From contig CAWAJF010000008.1 of the NCBI GenBank assembly GCA_963782345.1, positions 90,144-154,143 of the forward strand: a DNA stretch of 64,000 bases, read 5' to 3'. A program made the translations under genes and the position numbers. Source of the stretch: DASUPK01 sp963782345 (GTDB lineage Bacteria > Actinomycetota > Thermoleophilia > Solirubrobacterales > 70-9). Numbering within the stretch: the first letter of the stretch is position 1; every line of letters begins with the position of its first letter. Below the pieces are notes generated by a model. That model searched no databases. It was not told the DNA's origin and was given only the letters and a program-made list of their open reading frames with translations. Positions 1 to 8,407 of this stretch are shown one piece after another.

Positions 1-206
1 CCGGCCGCCAGCAGGATCGCGGTCGTGTCGTAGAGGCTCTCGCGCAGGGTCGCCGGGTCCCAGGGCACCGTGAGCGCGTGCAGGTCGACGATGCAGTAGA
101 TCGCCGGATCCCCGCGGTCCTGGCCCTCGACGTACTGGCGGATCGCTCCGATGTAGTTGCCGAGGTGCTTGCGGCCCGTCGGCTGAATGCCGCTGAAGAT
201 GCGCAT
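1..206 (-). CDS. trpS: Tryptophanyl-tRNA synthetase, N-terminal part (runs off the window)
   Basis: Class I aminoacyl-tRNA synthetase that charges tRNA-Trp with tryptophan in the cytoplasm. The first 68 residues are visible. They begin MRIFSGIQPTG and continue with HLGNYIGAI, the nucleotide-binding HIGH-like signature (here HLGN) at the extreme N terminus typical of TrpS. The YCIVDLHALT segment that follows is also characteristic of the family. The ATG at 206 gives the usual start. The C-terminal part, including the KMSKS loop, lies beyond position 1, so completeness cannot be judged. Family assignment is firm. Confidence 0.93.
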   Translation of the reverse strand, partial: MRIFSGIQPTGRKHLGNYIGAIRQYVEGQDRGDPAIYCIVDLHALTVPWDPATLRESLYDTTAILLAA

Positions 207-235
207 GGGCGCGGACTATAGGAACGTCGTTCGCG

Positions 236-652
236 CTACGCCCAGGGACCCTGGCCGCTGATCCTCTCCGGCGTCGTCCGGATCACGTAGCCGGGGGGCG
301 GGTCGTCCATGGGCGGAAACTTCACGTCCGGGCCCATGTAGACATGCGCCAGGCGCTGCAGCAGCTCAGGGGCTCCGCCTTCCTGAATCCGGGCGGTTCC
401 CTTGATGACGAGGTACGTCGCCAGCCCGATGTCGCTCAGGCCCTCCCCCTCGATCGAGATCGAGACGCGGGGGTCGCGCTCGACGTTCTTCACCTTCTGG
501 TAGCGGTCGAGGTGGCCGGTGACGAGCTCGCCGTCCTCCAGGCCAACCCAGACGCAGGTCACCTGCGGGCTCCCATCGGGGTTCAGGGTGACCATGTGGG
601 CGAGCGCCTTGGACTCGATCAGCTCTCGCGCCTCTGGATGGAGGTCGGTCAT
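236..652 (-). CDS. PPOX-class F420-dependent oxidoreductase (FMN-binding split barrel)
   Basis: A 138-residue protein of the pyridoxamine-5'-phosphate-oxidase-like split-barrel superfamily, probably using F420 or FMN. The N-terminal segment ALAHMVTLNPDGSPQVTCVW is the typical first beta-hairpin, and the middle carries RYQKVKNVERDPRVSISI, the characteristic K-x-N-x-x-x-x-P-x-V phosphate-binding stretch. Length is normal for the class. It lies 10 bp downstream of the MFS exporter gene on the same strand and could be co-transcribed with it. The substrate is unknown. A second, more distant PPOX protein lies at 47105-47512. Confidence 0.85.
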   Translation of the reverse strand: MTDLHPEARELIESKALAHMVTLNPDGSPQVTCVWVGLEDGELVTGHLDRYQKVKNVERDPRVSISIEGEGLSDIGLATYLVIKGTARIQEGGAPELLQRLAHVYMGPDVKFPPMDDPPPGYVIRTTPERISGQGPWA

Positions 653-661
653 CGCCGTAGC

Positions 662-2290
662 TTATGCCGGTTCCGCCACGGGCTCGCGCTCGTCCTCAGG
701 CCGGCCGGCATCATCGAGATGCTCCGGGCAATGGGCGCATTCGCCGGCCGTTGCCGCACCGGGCGCTTCGTACTCGGTCTCACGCCGTGGGTTGCGAAGG
801 CCGATTCCCGCGATCACCCCGCCGATGATCATCAGGATGCCCCCCGCCGCGAGCCCCAGGTGGAACGACTTGGTGGACGCGTCGGTGACGGCGTCGCCGA
901 CCGTGGCGGCCTCGGTCGCCGCCAGGCCCGCGGTATCGGCGGCGCCGAGGGGCTTGTCCTTGGCTTTCGAGACGGCCCGTTGCGCCTGTGGCGAGAGCTG
1001 TGATCCCGTGAGGTTGTCGTCGATCGTCGAGGTGAAGCTGCCCGCGATCAGGGCGCCGAGGATCGCGATCGCCAGCAGGCCCGCGATGCGCGAGACCCCG
1101 TTGTTGATCCCCGAGGCGACGCCGACCTGGTGCTCCGGAACCGAGTTGAGCGCGGTCGCGGTGAGCGGCGCGACCGTCGCCGAGAGCCCGAGGCCGAAGA
1201 CCAGGATCGCGGGGAGCACCTCGGTGACGTAGTTCGGATCGGATCCGACCCGCATCATCAGCAACAACCCGATCCCGCCCACGATCGGACCGACCGACAT
1301 CGGCAGGCGCGGCCCGACCGCCGTCGAGAGCCTGCCGAACCGGGGCGAGAGACCGAAGAGGATCAGAGAGATCGGCGTGGTCGCGAGACCGGCCTCGATC
1401 GCCGTGTAGCCGGCCGTCTGCTGGAGGAACAGGGTGATGAAGAAGAAGGCCCCGATCAGTCCGGCGTAGACGACCAGCGTCTCGATGTTGGTGATCGAGA
1501 AGTTCCTGACCTTGAACAGGCTGAGATCGAGCATCGCGTGGCGGTACCGCGACTCCCAGACGAGGAAGAAGGCGAAGATCGCGATGCCCGCGATCAGGGA
1601 GCCGTAGACCATCGGATCCCCCCAGCCATGGGTGGGCTGCTGGATCAGCGCCATCACCGGGAGGCCGAGGCCCACCGCGGAGGCGAGGATCCCGAGCCCG
1701 TCGATGTGGCGGTCGGCGTCGGGGTTGACGCTCTCACGGACGCTGCGCTGCGCGAGCAGCATCGTCAACACGATCAGCGGGACGTTCACCCAGAAGATCG
1801 CGCGCCAGGAGAACGCCTCGACCAGGGCGCCGCCACCGGCCGGCCCGAGCACGGTGGCGATCCCCGTCCAGGCGGTCCAGGTGCCGACCGCCCGGCCGCG
1901 TTCCTCACCCTCGAAGGTCGCCGCGAGAATGGCCAGCGACCCGGGCACGAGCAGGGCGCCCGCGAAACCCTGGAGGGCCCGCGCTCCGATCAGGATCCCG
2001 GTCGACGGCGCGATCGCGCAGAGGATCGAGGTGACGCCGAACAGCCCCAGCCCGAGGATGAAGATGCGCCGCCGCCCGAACTGATCGCCGAGCGAGCCGC
2101 CCACGAGGAGGAGGGAGACCAGCGCGAGCAGGTATGCCTCGACCACCCACTGCTGGGCGGCGAGCCCAACGCCGAGATCGTTGCTGAGGGCGGGAAGCGC
2201 GACGTTGACCACGGTCGCGTCGAGGAAGACGACCGTCGAGCCCATGATCGTCGCGATGATCGTCCACCGATTCCGGCTCGCGTCAGACAA
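662..2290 (-). CDS. MFS drug exporter, DHA2 (EmrB/QacA) type, 14 TM
   Basis: A 542-residue major facilitator protein of the 14-helix DHA2 family, which exports drugs or other small molecules using proton motive force. The first helix region reads GSTVVFLDATVVNVALPAL, the usual motif D1 of this family, followed by GSLGDQFGRRRIF (motif A). GPAGGGALVEAFSWRAIFW near residues 150-170 is the helix 5 antiporter motif. The C-terminal 50 residues are hydrophilic and carry several Glu/Arg and a CAHCPEH stretch. The chosen start is a TTG at 2290 because it gives the standard N terminus; another start a few codons in is possible. No adjacent regulator is visible, so the substrate is unknown. Confidence 0.9.
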   Translation of the reverse strand: MSDASRNRWTIIATIMGSTVVFLDATVVNVALPALSNDLGVGLAAQQWVVEAYLLALVSLLLVGGSLGDQFGRRRIFILGLGLFGVTSILCAIAPSTGILIGARALQGFAGALLVPGSLAILAATFEGEERGRAVGTWTAWTGIATVLGPAGGGALVEAFSWRAIFWVNVPLIVLTMLLAQRSVRESVNPDADRHIDGLGILASAVGLGLPVMALIQQPTHGWGDPMVYGSLIAGIAIFAFFLVWESRYRHAMLDLSLFKVRNFSITNIETLVVYAGLIGAFFFITLFLQQTAGYTAIEAGLATTPISLILFGLSPRFGRLSTAVGPRLPMSVGPIVGGIGLLLMMRVGSDPNYVTEVLPAILVFGLGLSATVAPLTATALNSVPEHQVGVASGINNGVSRIAGLLAIAILGALIAGSFTSTIDDNLTGSQLSPQAQRAVSKAKDKPLGAADTAGLAATEAATVGDAVTDASTKSFHLGLAAGGILMIIGGVIAGIGLRNPRRETEYEAPGAATAGECAHCPEHLDDAGRPEDEREPVAEPA

Positions 2291-2390
2291 GACCGGTCGA
2301 GTCTACGCAGGCACCGTGTTCGGCCGAGACGGATTCCGTGGTTACCCCCCTTGTGTGCCGGCCTGTCGGGCGACAGACTGACGACGTTCC

Positions 2391-3143
2391 ATGAGGACGA
2401 GGGTGATCTTCATCGCACTGGCGGCCGCCACGCTGGCCGCCGTCCCGGGCGGCAGCGCCGCTGCTCGGCGTGCTTCCCCGCCGCGGACTGGCGGCGGCGG
2501 ACGTGTGGTCATGCCCACCGGCTGCACGCACGGCGGCGCGCATTTCGTCAGGAGCGGTCCGCGCGGGAGAAAGCGGATCGCGATCGGGTTCGACGATGGC
2601 CCGAGCGATTACACGGCGCGCGTCCTGCGCGTGCTGCGCCGCTTCGACTCGCACGCGACCTTCTTCGAGATCGGGCAGGAGACCTCGGGGCGCGCGGCGA
2701 TCATGAAGAAGATCCTCCGGCAGGGAAACGAGATCGGCAATCACTCGCTCCACCACGAGGTCAGTCCGTCGTCCGCGTCGCTCCACGCGACGGACCGGCT
2801 GATCCGCAGGGCCACCGGCTTCCGGCCGTGCGACTTCCGGCCGCCGGATGGCTCGGTGAACAGCGGCCTGATCGCGCGTGCGCACGCCCAGCATCTGGTC
2901 ACTGTCAACTGGGACGTCGACCCGCGCGACTGGGCCACTCCGGGCACCGGAGCGATCGCCTCGAACGTGATCCACAACGCCCGCAACGGCTCGATCGTCG
3001 TCATGCACGACGGCGGAGGCAACCGGAGCGAGACGATCGCCGCGCTCCCGGCGATCCTCTCCCACTTCCGCCACCGCGGCTACAAGTTCGTCACCGTGGC
3101 CGAGCTCTTGGGCCACAAGTTTCTGTACCCGGCTTCGCCGTAG
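2391..3143 (+). CDS. Secreted polysaccharide deacetylase (NodB/CE4)
   Basis: A 250-residue carbohydrate esterase family 4 protein likely to remove N-acetyl groups from peptidoglycan or another envelope polysaccharide outside the membrane. A signal peptide covers roughly residues 1-25. The NodB motifs are present in order: FDDGP (residues 67-71, metal and base Asp), H118-S-L-H-H122 (metal ligands), FRPPDG (motif 3, usually RPPYG), DVDPRDW (motif 4) and IVVMHDGG (motif 5 His). The Asp in place of the common Tyr in motif 3 is a modest deviation. The gene is divergent from the MFS gene across a 100 bp gap that should hold both promoters. Confidence 0.92.
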   Translation: MRTRVIFIALAAATLAAVPGGSAAARRASPPRTGGGGRVVMPTGCTHGGAHFVRSGPRGRKRIAIGFDDGPSDYTARVLRVLRRFDSHATFFEIGQETSGRAAIMKKILRQGNEIGNHSLHHEVSPSSASLHATDRLIRRATGFRPCDFRPPDGSVNSGLIARAHAQHLVTVNWDVDPRDWATPGTGAIASNVIHNARNGSIVVMHDGGGNRSETIAALPAILSHFRHRGYKFVTVAELLGHKFLYPASP

Positions 3144-3179
3144 AACGGGTTGCTCCTCGGCTTCGCCTGCGGAGCACCC

Positions 3180-3965
3180 TCACACCTCGGGCGGCTCCCG
3201 CAGCTGGTGGGCCGGCGTGAAGAAGTTCCGCCGCGCCAGCGTGATCGCCATCAGCGCCGCGATCGAGACGGCGCCGAGCAGCACGTACAGGAGGATGAGC
3301 TGAAGCCGGACGGCGTCCGTCGGGTTGGCTCCCGCGAGGAGCATGCCGACCATCGTCCCGGGGAAGAAGATCAGCCCCGTCGTCTTGGTCGAGTCGACCA
3401 GCGTGATCATCCCGGAGCGCAGGCTGCGGCGGACCAGCGGCGTGACCGCCTGCGTGGAGGTCGCGCCGAGCGCGAGCGTCGCCTCGATCTTGCGGGCCTG
3501 GTCATTGACGTCTTCTCCGAGCCGGTTCAGGGCGACCGCGGCGGCGGTCATCGAGTTGCCGATCACCATTCCTCCGACCGGAACCAGGTAGCGCGGCGTG
3601 GCCGGGAAGATGCCGAGGGCGATCACGAGGCCGAGCGTCGCGGCGGCCGCCACGGCAAGGGACACGAGGAGCGGCCAGAAGGCGTTCGGCACCAGACTCG
3701 CGCGATGGCGGGCGGTGAACGCCCCGAAGACCACCATCACCGTGATCAGGGCGAGGACGAGGAGCGCGGAGTCCTGGTCGAAGATCAGGGTGATCACGTA
3801 GCCGATCGCCGTCAGCTGAATCAAGGACCGAACGACGGCGATCCCGATGTCCTCCTCGAGCCCCGCGTGCCAGGCGCGCGACGCGATCGCGGCGATCGCG
3901 ACCAGCGCGAGCGCTGCGGCCACCTCGCCGAGGGTGACGTGGATCGAGGAGGCCGCGAGGATCAA
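3180..3965 (-). CDS. fetB: ABC transporter permease, FetB/YbbM (UPF0014) family
   Basis: A 261-residue membrane protein with about seven hydrophobic segments, matching the FetB permease family linked to iron export and peroxide resistance in E. coli. Typical family stretches are VPVGGMVIGNSMTAAAVAL and the cytoplasmic EATLALGATSTQAVTPLVR, followed by TGLIFFPGTMVGMLLAGANP. It begins with TTG at 3965, overlapping the stop of the ATPase gene in a TTGA arrangement, so the two are translationally coupled. The substrate in this organism is not shown by the sequence; family-based naming only. Confidence 0.85.
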   Translation of the reverse strand: MILAASSIHVTLGEVAAALALVAIAAIASRAWHAGLEEDIGIAVVRSLIQLTAIGYVITLIFDQDSALLVLALITVMVVFGAFTARHRASLVPNAFWPLLVSLAVAAAATLGLVIALGIFPATPRYLVPVGGMVIGNSMTAAAVALNRLGEDVNDQARKIEATLALGATSTQAVTPLVRRSLRSGMITLVDSTKTTGLIFFPGTMVGMLLAGANPTDAVRLQLILLYVLLGAVSIAALMAITLARRNFFTPAHQLREPPEV

Positions 3966-4660
3966 GATCCGTCCTCAGCCGCGGCGATCGCGGGCTCACC
4001 CGGCTGGGCGAGCATCTCGGCAGCGGAGCCCTCGGCCGTCACCGTGCCACCCTCGATCCGGACGACGTGGTCCGCCAGCCGGCGTGCCTGCTCGACGTCA
4101 TGGGTGACGACGACGATCGAGATCGCGGTTCGCGCTCGCAACCCCTGGAGCGTCGCCTCCACCGCATCGCGGGCGGACTGATCGAGCGCCGAGGTCGGCT
4201 CGTCCAGAAGCAGCACTCGCGGCTCCAGGGCCAGGGCCCGTGCCAGCATCACTCGCTGCTGCTCGCCCACCGAGAGCTTGGACGCGTCGCGGCCCTCAAA
4301 CGCTGGATCGAGTCCGGCCAGCTCGAGGCAGCTCCGGGCATCGAAGCTGTGCCCTGCCAGACGAGCGCCGTACGCGACGTTGTCGTGGACCGTTCCGTCG
4401 ATCAGCGCGGGAAGCTGCGGGACCAGGCTGACCTCGCGGCGCAGCTCCAGCGGGTCGAGCTCGCGGACGTCCTTGCCCTCGTAGACGACGCGCCCGGAGT
4501 CCGGGTCGGCGAGCCGGTTGAGCAACCGGAGGAGGGTCGACTTGCCGCTTCCGGAGGGCCCCACGATCGAGCTCGCGCCCACCGGCAGGCGAACGTCGAG
4601 ATCGCGAAGCACAAGCTTTCCGCCTCGCGAGTAGCGGACCTTCTCGAGATCGAAGAGCAC
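3962..4660 (-). CDS. fetA: ABC transporter ATP-binding protein paired with FetB
   Basis: A 232-residue ABC ATPase energising the adjacent FetB-like permease. It has Walker A GPSGSGKSTLL (about residue 36), Q-loop SLVPQ, signature LSVGEQQR, Walker B VLLLDEPTSALD and switch His in VTHDVE. The open frame continues upstream for a long way antisense to the ligase gene; the real start is taken as GTG at 4660, where the protein begins VLFDLEKVRYSR, the normal N terminus for this family. That leaves only about 50 bp between this start and the divergent ligase gene, a plausible shared promoter region. Confidence 0.87.
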   Translation of the reverse strand: MLFDLEKVRYSRGGKLVLRDLDVRLPVGASSIVGPSGSGKSTLLRLLNRLADPDSGRVVYEGKDVRELDPLELRREVSLVPQLPALIDGTVHDNVAYGARLAGHSFDARSCLELAGLDPAFEGRDASKLSVGEQQRVMLARALALEPRVLLLDEPTSALDQSARDAVEATLQGLRARTAISIVVVTHDVEQARRLADHVVRIEGGTVTAEGSAAEMLAQPGEPAIAAAEDGS

Positions 4661-4708
4661 CGTCCGATTATCCGACTCGGGTCTAAATCCACCCGCATAA
4701 TCGGTGCC

Positions 4709-5755
4709 GTGCCGAAGGCAGAGGCCAAGTCGCCGCTGGAGAACGCCCCGAAGGAGAAGATGCCGAGCAGGCTCGACGCGATGCTCGCCAGGCCGGGCGA
4801 GGTCCCGGAGTCGGACTCGGACGAGTGGGCCTACGAGATCAAGTGGGACGGCGTCCGCGTCGTCGGCTATGCCGATCACGGCAAGTGGAGCATGCTCAGC
4901 CGCCGCCTCGAGGACGTCAGCGCCCGCTACCCGGAGCTGGCGGAGATCGCGGAGGTGCTCGGAGACCGCTCCGCGATCCTCGACGGCGAGGTCGTGGCGC
5001 TCGACGCCGAGGGCCGGCCGCGCTTCCAGCTGATCCAGAGCCGCATGGGCCTCACGTCCCCGGCGGCGGTCAAGGCGAAGATGAAGCAGCAGCCGGTCGA
5101 CTACGTGATCTTCGACCTGCTCCACCTCGACGGACACTGCGTGCGCGAGCTGCCGTACATCCAGCGGCGCGAGCTGCTCGACGGCCTCGGGCTCGACGGC
5201 CCGCGCTGGCGCACCCCCCGCTACCGCCACGGCGGGGGCGCGGACCTCCTCGAGGCCGCCCGCCGGCAGGGACTGGAGGGAATCGTCTCGAAGCGATGCG
5301 ACAGCCCGTACCGGCCCGGCAAGCGCACCGGCGAGTGGATCAAGACGCGCGTCTGGCGCCGGCAGGAGTTCGTGATCGGCGGCTACATCCCCGGCGAGGG
5401 CCGGCGCGCGAAGCGGGTCGGCTCGCTGCTGGTCGGCTACTACGACAAGCGGAAATCGGAGCTCGGCAAGCGCGGGACCCAGACGCTCCGTTTCGCCGGC
5501 GGCGTCGGCTCGGGCCTGAAGGAGAGCGACCTCGACTTCCTGGCGAAGGAGCTGCGAAAGCGTGAGCGCGCGGAGAGTCCGTTCGACGTGGGTGCGCCAA
5601 CCGGGCCGAAGGCCCACTTCGCGGTCTGGTGCGAGCCCGAGCTCCTCTGCGAGGTCTCCTGGACGGAGTGGACCAATCAGGGAACCCTGAGACAGCCCGC
5701 CTTCAAGGGCATGCGCGACGACAAGGACCCGCGCGAGGTGGTCCGCGAGGGGTAG
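4709..5755 (+). CDS. ATP-dependent DNA ligase, LigD ligase-domain type
   Basis: A stand-alone ATP-dependent DNA ligase of about 348 residues, corresponding to the ligase domain of LigD used in bacterial non-homologous end joining. The adenylation motif EIKWDGVR (catalytic Lys) is followed by ILDGEVVALD (motif III), VIFDLLHLDG, EGIVSKR (motif IV), GEWIKTR (motif V) and a C-terminal OB-fold with FAGGVGSGL. The start is uncertain: GTG at 4709 fits the open frame, while ATG at 4760 has a close AAGGAG. Ku and a LigD-type polymerase are encoded 1.7 kb downstream, so here the LigD activities are split into separate genes. No nuclease (phosphoesterase) domain is present in the window. Confidence 0.88.
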   Translation: MPKAEAKSPLENAPKEKMPSRLDAMLARPGEVPESDSDEWAYEIKWDGVRVVGYADHGKWSMLSRRLEDVSARYPELAEIAEVLGDRSAILDGEVVALDAEGRPRFQLIQSRMGLTSPAAVKAKMKQQPVDYVIFDLLHLDGHCVRELPYIQRRELLDGLGLDGPRWRTPRYRHGGGADLLEAARRQGLEGIVSKRCDSPYRPGKRTGEWIKTRVWRRQEFVIGGYIPGEGRRAKRVGSLLVGYYDKRKSELGKRGTQTLRFAGGVGSGLKESDLDFLAKELRKRERAESPFDVGAPTGPKAHFAVWCEPELLCEVSWTEWTNQGTLRQPAFKGMRDDKDPREVVREG

Positions 5756-5845
5756 GGCCTCAGGCGAGATCCGTGCTCAACACCTATGTGCGACCCGCAA
5801 CGAGCCCCGATGCGGCAACAGGCGACGCGGCGTAAGTTCGGCGAC

Positions 5846-6115
5846 ATGATGCTCGCACTGTCCTTGGCCGATGCTTGGGACATGCACAACAACGACATCG
5901 GAACGGGATGGATGATTGTGATGATGCTCGGAATGGTTCTCTTCTGGGGCTTGGTGATCCTTGGGGTGATCTGGCTGGTGCGCGAATACGGTCATCCCTC
6001 CCGCCGATCGGCTGGCCCGGATGATCCGGTGACGATCCTCGAACGGCGCTTTGCGAACGGTGAGATCACGGCCAAGGAGTACGAGGAGCGACGCAGGGTT
6101 CTGACCCGCAGCTAG
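5846..6115 (+). CDS. Small membrane protein with C-terminal SHOCT domain
   Basis: An 89-residue protein with one clear transmembrane helix (about residues 20-43, WMIVMMLGMVLFWGLVILGV) and a C-terminal SHOCT motif (ILERRFANGEITAKEYEERR). SHOCT domains are short oligomerisation modules found at the ends of many bacterial membrane proteins. The ATG at 5846 (two adjacent Met codons) was preferred to earlier starts because it leaves a compact N terminus. The gene lies 14 bp before the cyclase-YHS gene on the same strand, so the pair may form an operon. Function unknown. Confidence 0.75.
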   Translation: MMLALSLADAWDMHNNDIGTGWMIVMMLGMVLFWGLVILGVIWLVREYGHPSRRSAGPDDPVTILERRFANGEITAKEYEERRRVLTRS

Positions 6116-6129
6116 TCGCGCCCTCTTCG

Positions 6130-6984
6130 GTGGCAACGCACGGCGATCAGACCGAGACGACGAGCACGTTCGTCTTCGCTGATCTCGCCGGCTTCACCGC
6201 CCTGACTGAGGCTCACGGCGATTCATCGGCGAGCAGGATCGCCGCCGACTTCGTTTCGAGCGTGCGCCGGATTCTCGCCGACTACGACGCTGAGGAGGTG
6301 AAGACGATCGGCGATGAGGTGATGATCCGCGCCGCCGACCCGGACACCGCCGTGCGGATCGGGCTTGAGATCGTTGACCGGCTGGCCTTTCATCGCTCAC
6401 CCCCGGTGCGGGTCGGGATGCACTCGGGCCCGGCGATCCACCGCGACGGCGACTGGTTCGGCTCCACGGTGAACGTCGCCTCTCGGGTCGCGGACGCAGC
6501 CAAGCCCGGCGAGATCTTGCTCACGGGCGCGACTCGCAGCCAGCTCGGTGATGGTTTCAACTGCGAGCCGCGCGGGGCGCGCTACTTGAAGCACGTCCCC
6601 GAGCTCGTTTCCGTCTACGGCGTCGCTGGATCGAGCTCAAGGGAGCGGTTGGAGATCGACCCCGTTTGCCGGATGGCCGTCTCGATCGCACGGGCCCACT
6701 CATCCAGGAAGCGGCGGGGCATCGCCTACTACTTCTGCTCGCCCGCGTGCCGGCATCAGTTCGATCAGGCTCCTCGCCGCTACGTCGCGCTCAGCCCGGC
6801 CGCCCGGACAGCCCGACGCGGCTTCCTGATCAATCTCGCCGCCTTCGCCGCGATCGGCGGCGCCCATCTGATCGTCTGGGCAGGCCGCAGCTTCGAGCGT
6901 CCAAGCGTCGCGATGCTGATTCTCTTCGCTGCCTGGGCGATCGCACTCGGCTTCCACTACCGCCTCGTCCGCCAAACGCTCTAG
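6130..6984 (+). CDS. Class III nucleotidyl cyclase fused to a YHS domain and two TM helices
   Basis: A 284-residue protein with an unusual domain order. Residues 10-165 form a class III adenylate/guanylate cyclase domain: metal Asp18 in FADLAGFT, VKTIGDE with Lys58 and second metal Asp62, and the transition-state pair Asn115/Arg119 in STVNVASR. The usual substrate-specifying Asp before VN is replaced by Ser/Thr, so base choice is open. Residues about 176-217 form a YHS-type module (DPVCRMAV ... YYFCSPACRHQF), a small metal-binding fold with paired Cys. The last 60 residues hold two hydrophobic helices. It starts with GTG at 6130. A cyclase sensing metal or redox state at the membrane is an inference. 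Confidence 0.8.
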   Translation: MATHGDQTETTSTFVFADLAGFTALTEAHGDSSASRIAADFVSSVRRILADYDAEEVKTIGDEVMIRAADPDTAVRIGLEIVDRLAFHRSPPVRVGMHSGPAIHRDGDWFGSTVNVASRVADAAKPGEILLTGATRSQLGDGFNCEPRGARYLKHVPELVSVYGVAGSSSRERLEIDPVCRMAVSIARAHSSRKRRGIAYYFCSPACRHQFDQAPRRYVALSPAARTARRGFLINLAAFAAIGGAHLIVWAGRSFERPSVAMLILFAAWAIALGFHYRLVRQTL

Positions 6985-7094
6985 AGCCCGATTGCGCTCA
7001 GGTCCGACCCGGCACGGACCTGCTCGAGCCCCGCTTCAAGGTCGTCGGTGGTGCGCGGGTGATCCGGTTCGCTTTTCTTCTCGATTACGGTCAT
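6981..7094 (-). CDS. Possible 37-residue small protein
   Basis: A short open frame, hydrophilic and without recognisable homology, beginning MTVIEKKSEPDHPRTTDDLE. Its support is a good ribosome-binding site: AAGGAG lies seven bases before the ATG at 7094. It ends 4 bp inside the 3' end of the cyclase gene in convergent orientation. High-GC DNA yields many spurious frames, so this is only a candidate. Confidence 0.35.
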   Translation of the reverse strand: MTVIEKKSEPDHPRTTDDLEAGLEQVRAGSDLSAIGL

Positions 7095-7227
7095 CTGCCG
7101 CTCCTTGGATGTTGTGGCGTTCATTACCGCACGGGCAGCCTCCGTTCGTGTCGGGCACTGAACACCGATCTCGCCTCGGAGGAGACTGGTTAGACGCACT
7201 CCGTGGAAAGCCGAAAGGAGGCGCGAT

Positions 7228-7401
7228 ATGGGCTTTGGCCTGCTGAGCGCGGATTCCGCCGGTCCTGGTCTCCATGCGGAGGGCACTGACCTTCGCCGGC
7301 AATGTGGGGGCACCGGCACCGATGACTCTTGGGCAAGGGGGAGGTCATATGGGATACGGACGCAAGCGAGCGCCCGGTTGACGAGAGCATCCCAGGGGTA
7401 A
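7228..7401 (+). CDS. Possible 57-residue leader ORF upstream of ku
   Basis: A small open frame starting MGFGLLSADSAGPG, preceded by a very strong Shine-Dalgarno AAAGGAGG six bases from the ATG. It resembles nothing recognised and has a Gly/Ser/Arg-rich composition. Nested in it in another frame is a ten-residue ORF (7349-7381, MGYGRKRAPG) with its own GGGGGAGG site. Both end before ku (7442). Two strong ribosome sites in the ku leader suggest either true small proteins or a translational attenuator; the sequence does not decide. The rest of the 7095-7441 gap shows nothing else. Confidence 0.35.
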   Translation: MGFGLLSADSAGPGLHAEGTDLRRQCGGTGTDDSWARGRSYGIRTQASARLTRASQG

Positions 7402-7441
7402 TCTCCGCAATGTCGAAGGATTCGGATCGAGGTGATTGAGC

Positions 7442-8407
7442 GTGGCTAGGGCCATATGGAGTGGATCGATCAGCTTCGGGCTTCTGAACGTGCCCGTGAA
7501 GCTGTATAGCGCGGTCTCCAAGCAGACCGTGCGCTTCCGCGAGCTGCGCGAGGGCGATGCCTCGCGCGTGAAGCACAAGCGGGTCGCCGAGTCCGACGGC
7601 AAGGAGGTCCCCTACGACAAGATCGTGAAGGGCTACGAGTACGCGCCCGACCAGTACGTCGTCCTCAGCCGCGAGGAGCTCTCGGAGCTCGAGCCGCAGC
7701 GGAGCCGCGCGATCGAGATCCAGGACTTCGTCGACCTCGACGACATCGATCCCATCTACTTCGAGCAGCCCTACTTCCTCGGCCCCGACAGGGGCGCCGC
7801 CCGCGCGTACGCGCTCCTCGTCCAGGCGATGAAGGGCTCGCGCAAGGTCGCCGTCGCCCGCTTCGTCCTCCGCAACAAGGAGCACCTCGCCGCGATCCGG
7901 CCGATGGATGACGTCCTCACCCTGACCACGATGCGCTTCCACGACGAGGTGAGCTCGCCGCAGGACCTGGATGGCGAGGTCTTCGAGGACGAGAAGCCGA
8001 AGAAGCCCGATCAGCGCGAGCTGGAGATGGCCAAGCAGCTGATCGAATCCCTGACCAGCGACTTCAAGCCGGATCAGTACCGCGATGAGTACCGCGAGGA
8101 GCTCCTCGACCTGCTCGAGCGCAAGGCCGCGGGCAAGGAAGTGGTCAGCGCGCCCACCGAGGAGCCCAAGCCGACCAAGGCGCCGGACCTGATGGCCGCC
8201 CTCGAGGAGAGCCTCGCCGCGGTCAAGGGCGAGGAGTCCGCCTCGGACGGCAAGGCATCGAAGCCGAAGCCCAAGGCGAAGGCCAAGTCCTCGTCACGCT
8301 CCAAGAGCTCATCGAAATCGAGGAGCTCCTCCGGCTCGAACGGCCGGAAGACCAAGTCGGCGGCAAAGACCGCCGCCGGGTCATCGCGCAAGAAGGCAAA
8401 GGCATAG
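7442..8407 (+). CDS. ku: Non-homologous end-joining protein Ku
   Basis: A 321-residue bacterial Ku homologue, which binds double-strand DNA ends as a homodimeric ring and recruits LigD. The N terminus MARAIWSGSISFGLLNVPVKLY is diagnostic. The core runs to about residue 255; a tail of about 65 residues rich in Lys and Ser follows (KPKPKAKAKSSSRSKSSSK), as in Ku proteins with extended DNA-binding C termini. GTG at 7442 was chosen over TTG at 7436 because GAGGTGA sits six bases before it and it gives the family's usual start. The stop codon overlaps the following polymerase gene, so the two are coupled. Confidence 0.95.
   Translation: MARAIWSGSISFGLLNVPVKLYSAVSKQTVRFRELREGDASRVKHKRVAESDGKEVPYDKIVKGYEYAPDQYVVLSREELSELEPQRSRAIEIQDFVDLDDIDPIYFEQPYFLGPDRGAARAYALLVQAMKGSRKVAVARFVLRNKEHLAAIRPMDDVLTLTTMRFHDEVSSPQDLDGEVFEDEKPKKPDQRELEMAKQLIESLTSDFKPDQYRDEYREELLDLLERKAAGKEVVSAPTEEPKPTKAPDLMAALEESLAAVKGEESASDGKASKPKPKAKAKSSSRSKSSSKSRSSSGSNGRKTKSAAKTAAGSSRKKAKA

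Noticed and set aside
1130..3220. Long plus-strand open frame antisense to the MFS gene and across the deacetylase gene
   Set aside because: Composition is Arg/Glu/Asp/Gly-rich nonsense with no motifs; typical of the antisense frame of high-GC genes.
4661..5617. N-terminal extension of the FetA-like ATPase
   Set aside because: It is antisense to the ligase gene, and the ATPase begins normally at GTG 4660.
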